From Streptomyces aurantiogriseus (GTDB taxonomy: Bacteria; Actinomycetota; Actinomycetes; Streptomycetales; Streptomycetaceae), in contig NZ_BMSX01000008.1 of the NCBI RefSeq assembly GCF_014649375.1, positions 1 to 64,000 of the forward strand: a stretch of DNA of 64,000 nt, given 5' to 3'. Position 1 is the stretch's first letter; each line of letters begins with the position of its first letter. This document shows, in pieces, positions 43,965 through 53,207 of this stretch. A model generated the notes under the pieces. That model was not told the DNA's origin. It saw only the letters and a program-made list of their open reading frames with translations, and did not search any database. The position numbers were made by a program, and so were the translations under genes.

Positions 43965-44699
43965 GTGGAAGCAGTGATCGCAGTATTCGCTCTGCTCTTC
44001 GTGCTCTTCCTGGCGCTCGGTGCCTACGCCACGGTGAAGGCCGTCGGCGCCGCCAAGCGGGGCGTGGACCGCACCCTGAGCACCGCCCGCCGTACGGTCG
44101 AGGACCACACGCTGCGGGCCAAGTCCTTCGCCCAGCTCGGACCGGCCGGCGAGCTCGCCCAGCTCCGCCTCAAGCTGCGCACCTCGATGCGGGCCACCCA
44201 GGACGCGCTGCACGCGGGCGTGGCCGAGGACGAGTCCCTCAAGGAGTCCCTCAGCCTCTTCCAGCGCCTCAGCGCACACGGACACGAGCTGGACGGGGAG
44301 CTCAAGCGTCTGGAGTCCGAGCCCGACCGGGCCGCGCTCGCCGAGCGGCTGCCGTCGCTCCGGGAGCGCACCGAGCGCATCACGGCGTCGGCGGACTCGC
44401 TGCGCTGGGCGGCCCGGGACCGGGCCCGCCGCTTCGCGGACGACGACTTGGACACCCTCAGCGCCCAGATCGACGTCGAGGCGGGCGCCCTGCGCCACTG
44501 GACCACCTCGGACCCCGCACAGACCCCGCCGCCGTGGCCCGAGGCACCCGCCGCCGACAGCGCGGCCGGACAGCAGACCTGGCCGGAGAGGCCCGGCTCG
44601 CGCGCCGCGGAACAGCCGACACGGCCCGCCATCACCCCGTCAGGGCCGCGGCCCACCTACCCCTGGCAGAAGAAGCCCCGGCCCGAGAGCACCACCTGA
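43965..44699 (+). CDS. Membrane-anchored coiled-coil protein, unknown function
   Basis: GTG 43965 follows GGAGGAGAAG. 244 residues. An N-terminal membrane helix (AVIAVFALLFVLFLALGAYA) is followed by a long helical region (~25-175, with LAQLRLKLRTSMRATQDALH, LKRLESEPDRAALAERL, then LRERTERITASADSLRW) and a Pro/Ala-rich tail. It resembles secretion or division scaffold proteins only in shape. No family recognised. Confidence 0.75.
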   Translation: MEAVIAVFALLFVLFLALGAYATVKAVGAAKRGVDRTLSTARRTVEDHTLRAKSFAQLGPAGELAQLRLKLRTSMRATQDALHAGVAEDESLKESLSLFQRLSAHGHELDGELKRLESEPDRAALAERLPSLRERTERITASADSLRWAARDRARRFADDDLDTLSAQIDVEAGALRHWTTSDPAQTPPPWPEAPAADSAAGQQTWPERPGSRAAEQPTRPAITPSGPRPTYPWQKKPRPESTT

Positions 44700-44770
44700 C
44701 GTCCTCAGCGATGCGGGTCGGGGCGGGCCGCCCGGGAGGGGCCGGTCTGCCGCCCGGGCACTACGCCAGG

Positions 44771-44783
44771 TAACCTCCAGCTC
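44771..44783 (+). promoter_or_regulatory. Leaderless-type -10 of the degV-like gene
   Basis: TAACCT (44771-44776), 7 nt, ATG 44784; no Shine-Dalgarno sequence. Confidence 0.45.
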
Positions 44784-45629
44784 ATGTCCCGCCATGTCGC
44801 GATCGTCACGGATTCAACGGCCTACCTGCCGCAGCGGACGATGGAGCGCCACGGCATCACCGCGGTGCCCCTGACCGTCGTCCTCGGCGACCAGGCACTC
44901 GACGAGGGCACCGAGATCTCGACCCGCTCCCTCGCGCAGGCACTGCAGAAGCGACGCTCCGTCACCACCTCGCGCCCCAGCCCCCAGCTGTTCGCGGAGA
45001 CCTATCGCAAGGTCGCCGAGTCCGGCGCCACCGGCATCGTCTCCCTCCATCTCTCCGCCGAGTTGTCGGGCACGTACGACGCGGCGGTCGTCGCGGCGCG
45101 TGAAGCACCGGTGCCGGTGCGGGTGGTGGACACCGGCATGGTCGCGATGGCGCTCGGTTTCTGCGCGCTGGCGGCGGCGGAGGCCGCGGAGACGGGCGGC
45201 ACGGTGGACGAGGCGGTCACGGCCGCGGAGAAGCGGGCCTCCGGCACCTCGGCCTACTTCTACGTCGACACCCTCGACTATCTGCGCCGCGGCGGCCGGA
45301 TCGGTGCCGCGCAGGCCCTGTTGGGCTCGGCGCTCGCGGTGAAACCGCTGCTCCAGCTCGACGGGGGGCGCATCGAGCCCCTGGAGAAGGTGCGGACGGC
45401 GTCGAAGGCGATCGCCCGTCTGGAGGAGCTGGTCGCCGACCGGGCCGGCAGTGCGCCGGTCGACATCGCCGTCCATCATCTTGCCGCCCCCGACCGGGCA
45501 TCGGCTCTGGCGGAGCGGCTGCGGGCTCGGGTGCTGGGTCTTGGCGAGCTGCATGTGAGCGAGGTCGGCGCGGTGATCGGGGCGCATACCGGGCCCGGGT
45601 TGTTGGGGGCTGTCGTTTCGGCGCGGTGA
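44784..45629 (+). CDS. DegV family protein (fatty-acid binding)
   Basis: 281 residues. VAIVTDSTAYLP at the N terminus, TSRPSPQLFAETYR (~60), SLHLSAELSGTYDAA, VVDTGMVAMALGF and YFYVDTLDYLRRGGRIG follow the DegV pattern. These proteins bind a fatty acid; FakB members present it to the FakA kinase. No fakA is nearby, so the role in phospholipid synthesis is inferred from the family. Likely leaderless start. Confidence 0.9.
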   Translation: MSRHVAIVTDSTAYLPQRTMERHGITAVPLTVVLGDQALDEGTEISTRSLAQALQKRRSVTTSRPSPQLFAETYRKVAESGATGIVSLHLSAELSGTYDAAVVAAREAPVPVRVVDTGMVAMALGFCALAAAEAAETGGTVDEAVTAAEKRASGTSAYFYVDTLDYLRRGGRIGAAQALLGSALAVKPLLQLDGGRIEPLEKVRTASKAIARLEELVADRAGSAPVDIAVHHLAAPDRASALAERLRARVLGLGELHVSEVGAVIGAHTGPGLLGAVVSAR

Positions 45630-45771
45630 GCGTGCGAGGCGCGGTGAGCGTCCGAGGGCGGTAAGCCTCTGAGTCACTCGTGTGGGTGGCGGAGTTGTCC
45701 ACAACCGGGCTGCCGTCCACGGAAATCGAGCAAGATCATCGCGGTGCTGCGAGGTGGCCGATCCTCGTGGC

Positions 45772-46890
45772 ATGGCACTTCGATCACGCTCACGTACGAC
45801 GACCGCGACCAGTGGACCCGGGCGAGGACCTGGCTCCGACGGACGGATCCGACACCGACGGCCTCCTGCCCGTGGCCGGGTGAGGAACCGTCATGCCTCG
45901 GCGGAGGAACTGCGCCGACGGGCAGAGGTGCTGTTCGGCGAACAGGGTGGGGAGCGGGAGGAGTTGGGGATGGGACCACCGCCGGGAGGCGGCGGTGTCG
46001 GTCGCGAGGACGAGGCCGCGGCCGTTGAGGTGGATGAGCCGGGCGCCAGGGTCGGTGGGCCGTCTTCCGGGGTCGGTGGGCCGCCTGCCGACGGGGGCGG
46101 TGAGTCGTCTGCCGGGGTCGGCGGGCCGTCCGCCGCCGGGGTGGACGAGGCCGGTGCGAGGGCCGCTCGTGGCGCGGGGGACCGGTGGGAGCGGGCCGGG
46201 CTCGCACTGCGGGAGCGGATGCCGGTCTGGATGCAGGCGCGCTGTGGGCTGGAGCGCAGGAGTGTGCTCGCGCTCGCCGTCGTCGTGGTCGCCGTCGCGG
46301 CCTTCGCCGTGCAGCACTTCTGGGCCGGGCGGACCCAGTCCGTACAGGCGCCGGAGGTGGTGCGGGCGGCGGCTCCGTACGAGCTGGACGAGCGGGGCGG
46401 ACCGGCCGGGCCCGCCACTCCGGCCGGAGCGACGGGAACCGCGGCCACGCCGGCTGCCGAGATCGTGGTGGACGTCAGCGGCAAGGTCCGGAAACCCGGG
46501 ATCCACCGGCTTCCCGCCGGTTCCCGTGTGGTCGACGCGCTGAGCGCGGCCGGTGGGGTGAAGCCGGGTACGAACACCGACGGCCTCAATCGTGCTCGGT
46601 TTCTCGTGGATGGGGAGCAGGTCGTCGTCGGCGGGCCCGTGGTCGGCGGGGCCGCGGGGGCGCCTCCTGCCAGCGGCGCGGTGGGAGGCGCGCCGGCGGC
46701 TCCTGTCTCCCTCAACACGGCCACCGTGGAGCAACTCGACACGCTTCCGGGCGTGGGGCCCGTGCTGGCGCAGCACATCGTCGACTACCGGACGCAGCAC
46801 GGTGGTTTCCGCTCGGTGGACGAGCTGCGTGAGGTGAACGGCATCGGCGAGAGGCGCTTTGCCGATCTGCGGAATCTGGTGCGGCCATGA
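45772..46890 (+). CDS. comEA: ComEA-like DNA-binding protein (SLBB plus helix-hairpin-helix)
   Basis: ATG 45772; 372 residues, the ribosome site is weak. Residues 1-155 are low-complexity Gly/Arg/Ala. A membrane helix lies at ~162-183, a SLBB domain at ~235-290 (VVDVSGKVRKPGIHRLPAGS) and a helix-hairpin-helix at ~315-372 (SLNTATVEQLDTLPGVGPVL, then VDELREVNGIGERRFADLR). ComEA binds incoming DNA at the membrane in competent bacteria. Its last 4 nt overlap comEC. Confidence 0.9.
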   Translation: MALRSRSRTTTATSGPGRGPGSDGRIRHRRPPARGRVRNRHASAEELRRRAEVLFGEQGGEREELGMGPPPGGGGVGREDEAAAVEVDEPGARVGGPSSGVGGPPADGGGESSAGVGGPSAAGVDEAGARAARGAGDRWERAGLALRERMPVWMQARCGLERRSVLALAVVVVAVAAFAVQHFWAGRTQSVQAPEVVRAAAPYELDERGGPAGPATPAGATGTAATPAAEIVVDVSGKVRKPGIHRLPAGSRVVDALSAAGGVKPGTNTDGLNRARFLVDGEQVVVGGPVVGGAAGAPPASGAVGGAPAAPVSLNTATVEQLDTLPGVGPVLAQHIVDYRTQHGGFRSVDELREVNGIGERRFADLRNLVRP

Positions 46891-49589
46891 GGGGCGACGA
46901 CGGCGCCTCGCCGGCGTACTCGGGGTCCGGCGGTGGAGGCGCGGGCGGAGGCGGTGCGGGCGGAGGCGGTGCGGGTGGCTCCGGCCCTCGCTCCCGGCAA
47001 GCCGTGCACATCGCCTCCGGCCGGCGGCTGGGGGACGCGCACCCGCGCCAGGAAGGACCGGTGGACCTGCGGCTCGTGCCACCCGCGCTCGCGGCCTGGG
47101 CGACGGCGGCGCTGGCGCTGGACGCGTCGCCGTGGGTGGTGGGTGGCATCGTGCTCGTCTGTGCGCCGGCCGCTGGGGTCCTGCTGGGCCTGCGGTGGCG
47201 TGGTGGACGGGGTGAACGGGAGTCGGGAGCGCGGGGGCAGGAGCCTTCGGGAAGGCGGGGTGAGCGGCCTTCGGGAGGGCGGGGTGCGGAGGCTTCAGGC
47301 GCCCGGGGCGGCCGGCCGTGGGCGACCGTGGCCGCGGTGCTGCTCTGTGTCGCCGGGGCCGCCGCGTCGGCCGGGCTGCACGGGGCCGATCTGCGCCGAG
47401 GGCCGGTGCCGGAGCTGGCGCGGCAGTACGCCACCGTCACCGCCGAGGTGGAGATCACCTCCGATCCGCGGCTTGCCCGGCCTCGGGTGCGAGGGGACCG
47501 CATGACCCCGGACGCCGTGCTGATCGACGCGGAGGTGCACGGTGTGGAGACGCCGACCGGGACGGCGGTGGCGACACGGACGCCGGTGCTGGCGGTCGTG
47601 GCCTTCGGGGAGGGCTCGGGTGGGGGACAGCCGGGATCGGCTCGCCGCCCGGCGGAGGCTTCATGGCTCGGGCTGCTGCCGTCCACCCGGGTGCGGGTGA
47701 CCGGGCGGCTCGCCCCCGCGCTGACGGGTGGGGACCGGATCGCGGCCGTGCTGCGGGTGCGGGACCCGGCGGGGCCGGCGGTCGTGCGGGAGCCGTCGGC
47801 GGCCCAGCGGTTCGCGGGACGGTTGCGGGCGGGGCTGCGGGCGGCCACCGACGGGCTGCCCGCGGACGCGCGGGCGCTGCTGCCGGGACTGGTCGTCGGG
47901 GACACCTCACGGATCACGCCCGAGCTGGACGAGGCCTTCAAGGAGACGGACCTCGCCCACACGCTGGCCGTGTCCGGCAGCAACCTCACGATCATGCTCG
48001 CCCTGCTGCTGGGACCGCCGGCTCTGGCCCAGCAGGTCGAGCGTCGGGGCCTGGCGCCTCGCCTGGGGATCCCCCTCCGGGGGACCGCGCTGCTCGGCGG
48101 AGTGCTCACGCTCGGGTTCGTCGTGGTGTGCCGGCCCGATCCGAGTGTGCTGCGGGCCGCGGCCTGCGGGGCCGTCGTGCTGCTCGCCCTCGCGACCGGC
48201 CGCCGCAGATCCCTGATTCCGGCGCTCGCGACGGCGGTCCTGCTGCTGGTGCTGTACGACCCGTGGCTGGCCCGGAGTTACGGGTTCCTGTTGTCCGTGC
48301 TGGCCACGGGGGCGCTGTTGACGCTGGCGCCGCGCTGGAGTGCCGCGCTGCGGCGGCGCCGGGTGCCGCCGCGACTCGCGGAGGCGCTGGCGGCCGCGGG
48401 GGCCGCGCAGGCCCTGTGTGCGCCGGTCGTGGCGGTGCTGTCGGCGCGGGTGAGTCTGGTGGCGGTGCCGTGCAACCTTCTCGTGGAGTTCGCGGTGGCG
48501 CCGGCCACGGTGCTGGGTTTCGCGGCGCTGGCGACGGCACCGGTGGCGATGCCGGTGGCTGAGGCGCTGGCGTGGTGCGCGAGTTGGCCCGCCGGGTGGA
48601 TCGCGGGTGTCGCGCGGACCGGGGCGGCGCTGCCCGGTGCGGGGGTGGACTGGCCGGGCAGTTGGGGCGGGGCGCTGCTGCTCGCCCTCGCCACGGCCGG
48701 GGTGGTGCTGCTCGGGCGGCGGGTGCTGAGGCATCCGTGGCTGTGCGCGGCCTGCGGGGCGATGCTGCTGCTCGTCGTGGTGCAGCCGCCGCCGCTGACC
48801 CGGGTCGTCACGGGCTGGCCGCCGCCGGGCTGGCGGCTCGCGATGTGCGACGTGGGGCAGGGCGACGCGACGGTGCTCGCGGCGGGTGAGGGCACCGGCG
48901 TGGTGGTGGACGCCGGACCGGATCCGGCACTGGTCGACCGGTGTCTGCGCACGCTCGGCATCACGAGGATCCCGCTCGTCGTGCTGACCCACTTCCACGC
49001 CGACCACGTGGCGGGACTGCCGGGGGTGCTGCGGGGACGGGCGGTGGGCGCGATCGAGACGACGGGGTTCGAGGAACCGGTGGACCAGGTGGAGTTCGTA
49101 CGGAGGGAGGCGGAGGCCCGGCGGGTTCCCGTCGTGCGGGCCGTGGCGGGGGAACGGCGGCGGGTCGGTGGGCTCGAGTGGGAGGTGCTGTGGCCGCCGG
49201 CCCGTCCGGTACCTGCGCCGGAGGGGCCGAACGACGCGAGCGTGACGCTGCTGGTGCGGTCGGGCGGGCTGCGGATGCTGCTGCTCGGGGACCTCGAACC
49301 CCCGGCGCAGCAGGCGCTGTCGCGGTCGCCGGCGGCCGCGCTGCTCGGCGGGGTGGACGTGCTGAAGGTGGCTCACCATGGGTCGGCCTACCAGGACCCG
49401 GACCTCATACGTGCGGTGGCGCCGCGGCTGGCGCTGATCTCGTGCAGCGAGGACAACCCGTACGGGCATCCGGCGCCCAGTACGGTCGCGGCGTTGCGCG
49501 CCATGGGCGCGGTGGTGATGCGGACCGACCTGGACGGGGCATTGGCGGTCGCCGGTACGGGCACGGAGCTGCGGGTGGCGGGAGACTGA
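46887..49589 (+). CDS. comEC: ComEC/Rec2 DNA channel protein
   Basis: ATG 46887 overlaps the comEA stop (ATGA). 900 residues. The Gly-rich N terminus is followed by a DUF4131-type part, a multi-helix competence domain (~330-600, DTSRITPELDEAFKETDLAH, TLAVSGSNLTIML) and a C-terminal metallo-beta-lactamase-like domain with LTHFHADHVAGLPG (~700) and VLKVAHHGSAY. ComEC forms the inner-membrane channel for single-stranded DNA. Natural competence is not established in Streptomyces, so the role is open. Confidence 0.93.
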   Translation: MRGDDGASPAYSGSGGGGAGGGGAGGGGAGGSGPRSRQAVHIASGRRLGDAHPRQEGPVDLRLVPPALAAWATAALALDASPWVVGGIVLVCAPAAGVLLGLRWRGGRGERESGARGQEPSGRRGERPSGGRGAEASGARGGRPWATVAAVLLCVAGAAASAGLHGADLRRGPVPELARQYATVTAEVEITSDPRLARPRVRGDRMTPDAVLIDAEVHGVETPTGTAVATRTPVLAVVAFGEGSGGGQPGSARRPAEASWLGLLPSTRVRVTGRLAPALTGGDRIAAVLRVRDPAGPAVVREPSAAQRFAGRLRAGLRAATDGLPADARALLPGLVVGDTSRITPELDEAFKETDLAHTLAVSGSNLTIMLALLLGPPALAQQVERRGLAPRLGIPLRGTALLGGVLTLGFVVVCRPDPSVLRAAACGAVVLLALATGRRRSLIPALATAVLLLVLYDPWLARSYGFLLSVLATGALLTLAPRWSAALRRRRVPPRLAEALAAAGAAQALCAPVVAVLSARVSLVAVPCNLLVEFAVAPATVLGFAALATAPVAMPVAEALAWCASWPAGWIAGVARTGAALPGAGVDWPGSWGGALLLALATAGVVLLGRRVLRHPWLCAACGAMLLLVVVQPPPLTRVVTGWPPPGWRLAMCDVGQGDATVLAAGEGTGVVVDAGPDPALVDRCLRTLGITRIPLVVLTHFHADHVAGLPGVLRGRAVGAIETTGFEEPVDQVEFVRREAEARRVPVVRAVAGERRRVGGLEWEVLWPPARPVPAPEGPNDASVTLLVRSGGLRMLLLGDLEPPAQQALSRSPAAALLGGVDVLKVAHHGSAYQDPDLIRAVAPRLALISCSEDNPYGHPAPSTVAALRAMGAVVMRTDLDGALAVAGTGTELRVAGD

Positions 49590-49593
49590 AGGC

Positions 49594-50490
49594 ATGGACT
49601 CCTCACAAGTCGACCCCTCGCCGCTCGATGCCCGTCTGCTGGATGCCTATCTGCACCGGCTCGGGGTCGCGTATCCGGCGTGGCCCACCGTCGACGTCCT
49701 GCGGGAGCTGCATCTGCGGCACCTGCAGACCGTCCCCTTCGAGAATCTGTCGATCCACCTCGGCGAGGAGATCGTGCTGGAGGAGCAGCGGCTGGTCGAG
49801 AAGGTGGTCGAGGCTCGGAGGGGAGGGTTCTGTTACGAGCTGAACGGGGCGTTCGGGGCGCTGCTGCGGACACTGGGGTTCGATGTGACGCTGCTCGCGG
49901 GGCGGGTGTACGGAGAGAAGGGGCGGCTCGGGATCCCGTACGACCATCTCGCGCTGCTGGTGCGGACGGTGGACGCGGGGGAGTGGCTGGCCGACGTCGG
50001 GTTCGGGGCGCACAGCCACTACCCGCTCCAGTGGGAGTACCGGGGTGAACAGAGGGATCCCGGGGGTCTGTTCCGGATCGTCGAGGCCGGGCCGGACGCG
50101 GCCGGGGTGAAGGGCGGGGCGGGGCGGATCACCGGGACGGAACCGGGGGCGGGGGCGGCGGGGGCCGCCGACCTGGACGTCATGCGGAACGGTGTCCGCG
50201 AGTACCGGCTGGAGGTGCGGCCCCGGGCGCTGGGCGACTTCCTGGCCGGGGCGTGGTGGCACCAGACCTCGCCGGAGTCCCACTTCACGAAGTCCCTGGT
50301 CTGTTCGCGGGTCACGGAGGACGGAGGGCGGATCACGCTCAGCGGGCGCCGGTTGAAGGTGACGGGTGCCGACGGGGGGAGAGAGGAACGGGAGTTGGCG
50401 GGGGACGAGGAGGTGTTGGCGGTGTATCGGGAGCGGTTCGGGATCGAGTTGGAGAGGGTGCCGGTGGTGCGGGGGGCCGGGACGGCGTAG
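49594..50490 (+). CDS. Arylamine N-acetyltransferase
   Basis: ATG 49594, 4 nt after comEC; 298 residues. The catalytic triad is visible: Cys in RRGGFCYELNG (~79), His in PYDHLALL (~117) and Asp in WLADVGFG (~133). The middle carries an extra Gly/Ala-rich stretch (~170-190). NATs move acetyl from acetyl-CoA to arylamines; in actinomycetes relatives also close macrolactam amides. No biosynthetic genes adjoin it. Confidence 0.92.
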   Translation: MDSSQVDPSPLDARLLDAYLHRLGVAYPAWPTVDVLRELHLRHLQTVPFENLSIHLGEEIVLEEQRLVEKVVEARRGGFCYELNGAFGALLRTLGFDVTLLAGRVYGEKGRLGIPYDHLALLVRTVDAGEWLADVGFGAHSHYPLQWEYRGEQRDPGGLFRIVEAGPDAAGVKGGAGRITGTEPGAGAAGAADLDVMRNGVREYRLEVRPRALGDFLAGAWWHQTSPESHFTKSLVCSRVTEDGGRITLSGRRLKVTGADGGREERELAGDEEVLAVYRERFGIELERVPVVRGAGTA

Positions 50491-50536
50491 GGGCCGCTCC
50501 GTACGCCCGGCCGGGGACGGGTGGCGGAGGGTGCCG

Positions 50537-50548
50537 GAAAATGGCCGC
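50537..50548 (+). promoter_or_regulatory. Leaderless-type -10 of the 50549 gene
   Basis: GAAAAT (50537-50542), 6 nt, GTG 50549; a weaker match than the others. Confidence 0.3.
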
Positions 50549-50794
50549 GTGAGCGATGTGAGACATGTGCTGGTGCTGCCCGACCGCGACGCTGCCGAGG
50601 AGGTGGTCGAGGCCCTCGGGGAGCGGTTCGGGGTGCGGGAGGAGCCGCAGGTCGTCCGGGACGCGTTGGCCGGGGAGGACGATGCGGAGGATGCGCAGTG
50701 GCTGGTGGTGTTGCGGGACGAGGAGGGGCGGCTTGATCCCGGGGAGTTGGATGCGTTTGCAGGGGAGTGGGAGGGGTGGTGGGAGGAGCCGTAG
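50549..50794 (+). CDS. Small acidic conserved hypothetical protein
   Basis: GTG 50549; 81 residues: VSDVRHVLVLPDRDAAEEVV, then WLVVLRDEEG, ending in AFAGEWEGWWEEP. Strongly acidic. The strand-helix-strand order suggests a small alpha/beta domain. No family or function recognised. Confidence 0.65.
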   Translation: MSDVRHVLVLPDRDAAEEVVEALGERFGVREEPQVVRDALAGEDDAEDAQWLVVLRDEEGRLDPGELDAFAGEWEGWWEEP

Positions 50795-50901
50795 GGCGGC
50801 TCTGTGTGGTGCGTGAAGGTCGCCTCGGTGGGGAGTGGTCCTGCGCTGGTGCTGGGGTGGGTTGCGCAGCCCGGCGCTTGCGGGGTGCCGCTGCGCCCAC
50901 C

Positions 50902-51094
50902 CGTGCCGCCCCAGCGGCACGACTGCCCGCAGCTGCGGACGGCGGTGTGCCGAGCGAGGTGGGGTGGGTGGTGTGGCCTGGCGGTGTGCTTGCTCGCAGC
51001 TGGGGATGGCGGTGTGCTGAGGGAGGTGGGTGGGGTCGTGCGGTCCCGGCGGCACGATTGCTCGCAGCTGGGGATGGCGGTGCGCCGAGTAGAC
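50902..51094. repeat. Hairpin element and ~50-nt direct repeats before holA
   Basis: A perfect hairpin CGTGCCGC/GCGGCACG (50902-50921) belongs to a GC-rich element I recall from many Streptomyces intergenic regions. From it, three imperfect direct repeats follow (about 50917-50970, 50985-51036, 51051-51094) sharing CTCGCAGCTGGGGATGGCGG. The 50795-51142 interval holds no gene otherwise. Confidence 0.65.
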
Positions 51095-51142
51095 GGCGGG
51101 ACGTCGGTCGTGTTGTCAGTGGGCCGTGCCATGCTTGGGGCG

Positions 51143-52129
51143 ATGGCCAGGAAGACTGCAAATGACGACCCTCTTGCTGCGGTGACGCTTGCCGTGGGGC
51201 AGGAGGACCTTCTGCTCGACCGTGCCGTGCAGGAGGTGGTGGCTGCCGCGAGGGCCGCCGACGCCGACACGGACGTACGTGACCTGACCCCGGAGCAGCT
51301 CCAGCCCGGCACGCTGGCCGAGTTGACCAGCCCCTCGCTCTTCGCGGAGCGCAAGGTCGTGGTCGTACGCAATGCGCAGGATCTGTCGGCCGACACGATC
51401 AAGGACGTGAAGGGATATCTCTCGGCGCCGGCCGAGGAGATCACGCTGGTGCTGCTGCACGCGGGCGGGGCCAAGGGCAAGGGGCTGCTGGATGCCGCGC
51501 GCAAGGCCGGGGCGCGGGAGGTGGCCTGTCCGAAGATGACCAAGCCGGCGGACCGGCTGGCCTTCGTGAGACAGGAGTTCCGGGCGACCGGGCGGTCCGC
51601 CACGCCCGAGGCCTGTCAGGCGCTCGTCGATGCCATCGGCAGTGATCTGCGGGAGCTGGCGTCCGCCGTGTCCCAGCTGGTCGCCGATGTCGAGGGGACC
51701 ATCGACGAGGCCGTCGTGGGGCGGTACTACACGGGGCGGGCCGAGGCGTCGAGCTTCACCGTGGCCGACCGGGCCGTGGAGGGGCGGGCCGCCGAGGCGC
51801 TGGAGGCGCTGCGCTGGTCGCTGGCCACCGGCGTCGCGCCCGTGATGATCACCAGTGCCCTCGCCCAGGGCGTACGGGCGATCGGCAAGCTGTCCTCCGC
51901 GCGCGGGGGCCGGCCGGCCGATCTCGCGCGGGAGCTGGGCATGCCGCCGTGGAAGATCGACCGGGTGCGCCAGCAGATGCGGGGCTGGACACCGGACGGG
52001 GTGGCCGTCGCCCTGCGGGCCGTGGCCGAGGCCGACGCGGGTGTGAAGGGCGGCGGGGACGATCCCGAGTACGCCCTGGAGAAGGCCGTGGTGGCCATCG
52101 CGCGGGCGGCTCGGTCCAGGGGACGGTAG
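51143..52129 (+). CDS. holA: DNA polymerase III delta subunit
   Basis: ATG 51143 (ATG 51131 possible); 328 residues. Family features: VTLAVGQEDLLLDRAVQEVV near the start, LAELTSPSLFAERKVVVVRN, DLRELASAVSQLVADVEG and the C-terminal collar helices ending AIARAARSRGR. The Walker-A Lys is not expected in delta. It opens the sliding-clamp ring in the clamp loader. The order comEA-comEC-holA-rpsT-lepA is standard in actinobacteria. Confidence 0.94.
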   Translation: MARKTANDDPLAAVTLAVGQEDLLLDRAVQEVVAAARAADADTDVRDLTPEQLQPGTLAELTSPSLFAERKVVVVRNAQDLSADTIKDVKGYLSAPAEEITLVLLHAGGAKGKGLLDAARKAGAREVACPKMTKPADRLAFVRQEFRATGRSATPEACQALVDAIGSDLRELASAVSQLVADVEGTIDEAVVGRYYTGRAEASSFTVADRAVEGRAAEALEALRWSLATGVAPVMITSALAQGVRAIGKLSSARGGRPADLARELGMPPWKIDRVRQQMRGWTPDGVAVALRAVAEADAGVKGGGDDPEYALEKAVVAIARAARSRGR

Positions 52130-52186
52130 TCAGCACCGAAGGCGCCCACCACGGCCGCCACCTCAGATCCGCCACCTCAGGCTGAT

Positions 52187-52498
52187 GACCGGGACTGTAC
52201 ACACCATGTACCGGGCTCCCACCCCCTGTCGGGGGACTTCAAGGGGATCGACTCGATCATCAACGACTACTACACCCGGCTCTCCTCGGAGACCGACGGG
52301 TCGTTCCGGGTCGAGCTGCGCAACGTGTTCGTCGACGGCCGAGGGCACGCCGTCTCCGTGCACCGTTTCACCGCCGACCGGGGCAGCAAGCACATCGACG
52401 AGAACGGAGGCATCGTCTTCCGGATCGTCGGAGACAAGATCAGCGACCTCGACGAGTGCCTCGAGGACATCGACAAGAGCAACGACTTCTGGTCCTGA
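52187..52498 (+). pseudogene. 5'-truncated SnoaL-like (NTF2-fold) gene fragment
   Basis: The frame following the holA stop reads HHVPGSHPLSGDFKGIDSI, then YYTRLSSETDGSFRVEL, RNVFVDGRGHAVSVHRFTAD and DKISDLDECLEDIDKSNDFW, ending TGA 52498. This is the C-terminal two thirds of a SnoaL-like or ketosteroid-isomerase-related protein (w.vPG..PlsGdykG ...). The first ~35 residues and any start codon are missing; upstream the frame runs back to the holA TAG. Internal GTG codons could start only a shorter, probably misfolded product. Confidence 0.75.
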
Positions 52499-52522
52499 TC
52501 AGCGGTGGGCCGCTCAGGCACG

Positions 52523-52574
52523 CCGAAGGCCCCGGTGACCGCCCTGGGGAAGGGCTGGGCACCGAGGCCTTCGG
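52523..52574. terminator. Bidirectional hairpin between the SnoaL-like fragment and rpsT
   Basis: CCGAAGGCCCCGGTG (52523-52537) / CACCGAGGCCTTCGG (52560-52574), 15-nt arms with one mismatch, located where converging transcripts meet. Confidence 0.7.
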
Positions 52575-52719
52575 TTCAAGCGGGTGAGCTCATACCCGCG
52601 TGGCGAACGCAGGCCGCGTATGAGCTCGTGGGGCCGGTCGGGAGCGGATGAGAGAGGGCCCGCCCTGGGTCCTTCCGGCGCGTCGGATCCCGGGGGATCC
52701 GGTCAGATCAAGAAGAGGT

Positions 52720-52986
52720 TCAGCCCTTGAGGGATGCGACCTTGGAAGCAAGCGCCGACTTCTTGTTGGCGGCCTGGTTCTTGTGGATGACACCCTTGGA
52801 GACGGCCTTGTCGAGCTGACGCGCGGCAGCGCGCTGCAGCTCGGTGGCCTTCTCGAGGTCACCCGCGGCGGCGGCCTCACGGGCCTTGCGGATCGCGGTC
52901 TTCAGGGAGGACTTGACGGCCTTGTTGCGCAGCCGAGCCTTCTCGTTGGTCTTGATCCGCTTGATCTGGGACTTGATGTTCGCCAC
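52720..52986 (-). CDS. rpsT: 30S ribosomal protein bS20
   Basis: GTG 52986 with AAAGG 7 nt upstream; 88 residues: VANIKSQIKRIKTNEKARLR, KTAIRKAREA and KGVIHKNQAANKKSALASKV. bS20 is a three-helix protein binding 16S rRNA. Transcribed away from lepA; a TAGCCT -10 and TTGGGC -35 on the minus strand near 53090-53125 could be its promoter. Confidence 0.97.
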   Translation of the reverse strand: MANIKSQIKRIKTNEKARLRNKAVKSSLKTAIRKAREAAAAGDLEKATELQRAAARQLDKAVSKGVIHKNQAANKKSALASKVASLKG

Positions 52987-53207
52987 GAAAGAGCCTTTGC
53001 AGGTTCTGGTACGAGGCCGCACGGGACCCGTACCGGTGATTTCTTGAAGAAGTGCCTCGCGCTGAGAGGGCATGAGGCACAGCCACCCAGGCTACCAGTG
53101 GCCCGGTCAGTGGCCCAAACCGGTCCCCGGTCGCCGCCCGTGGGACCATGGAACCTACGTATCGATCCGACCCGAGGCATAAGGCGCCTCAAGAGACAGG
53201 ACCCTGC

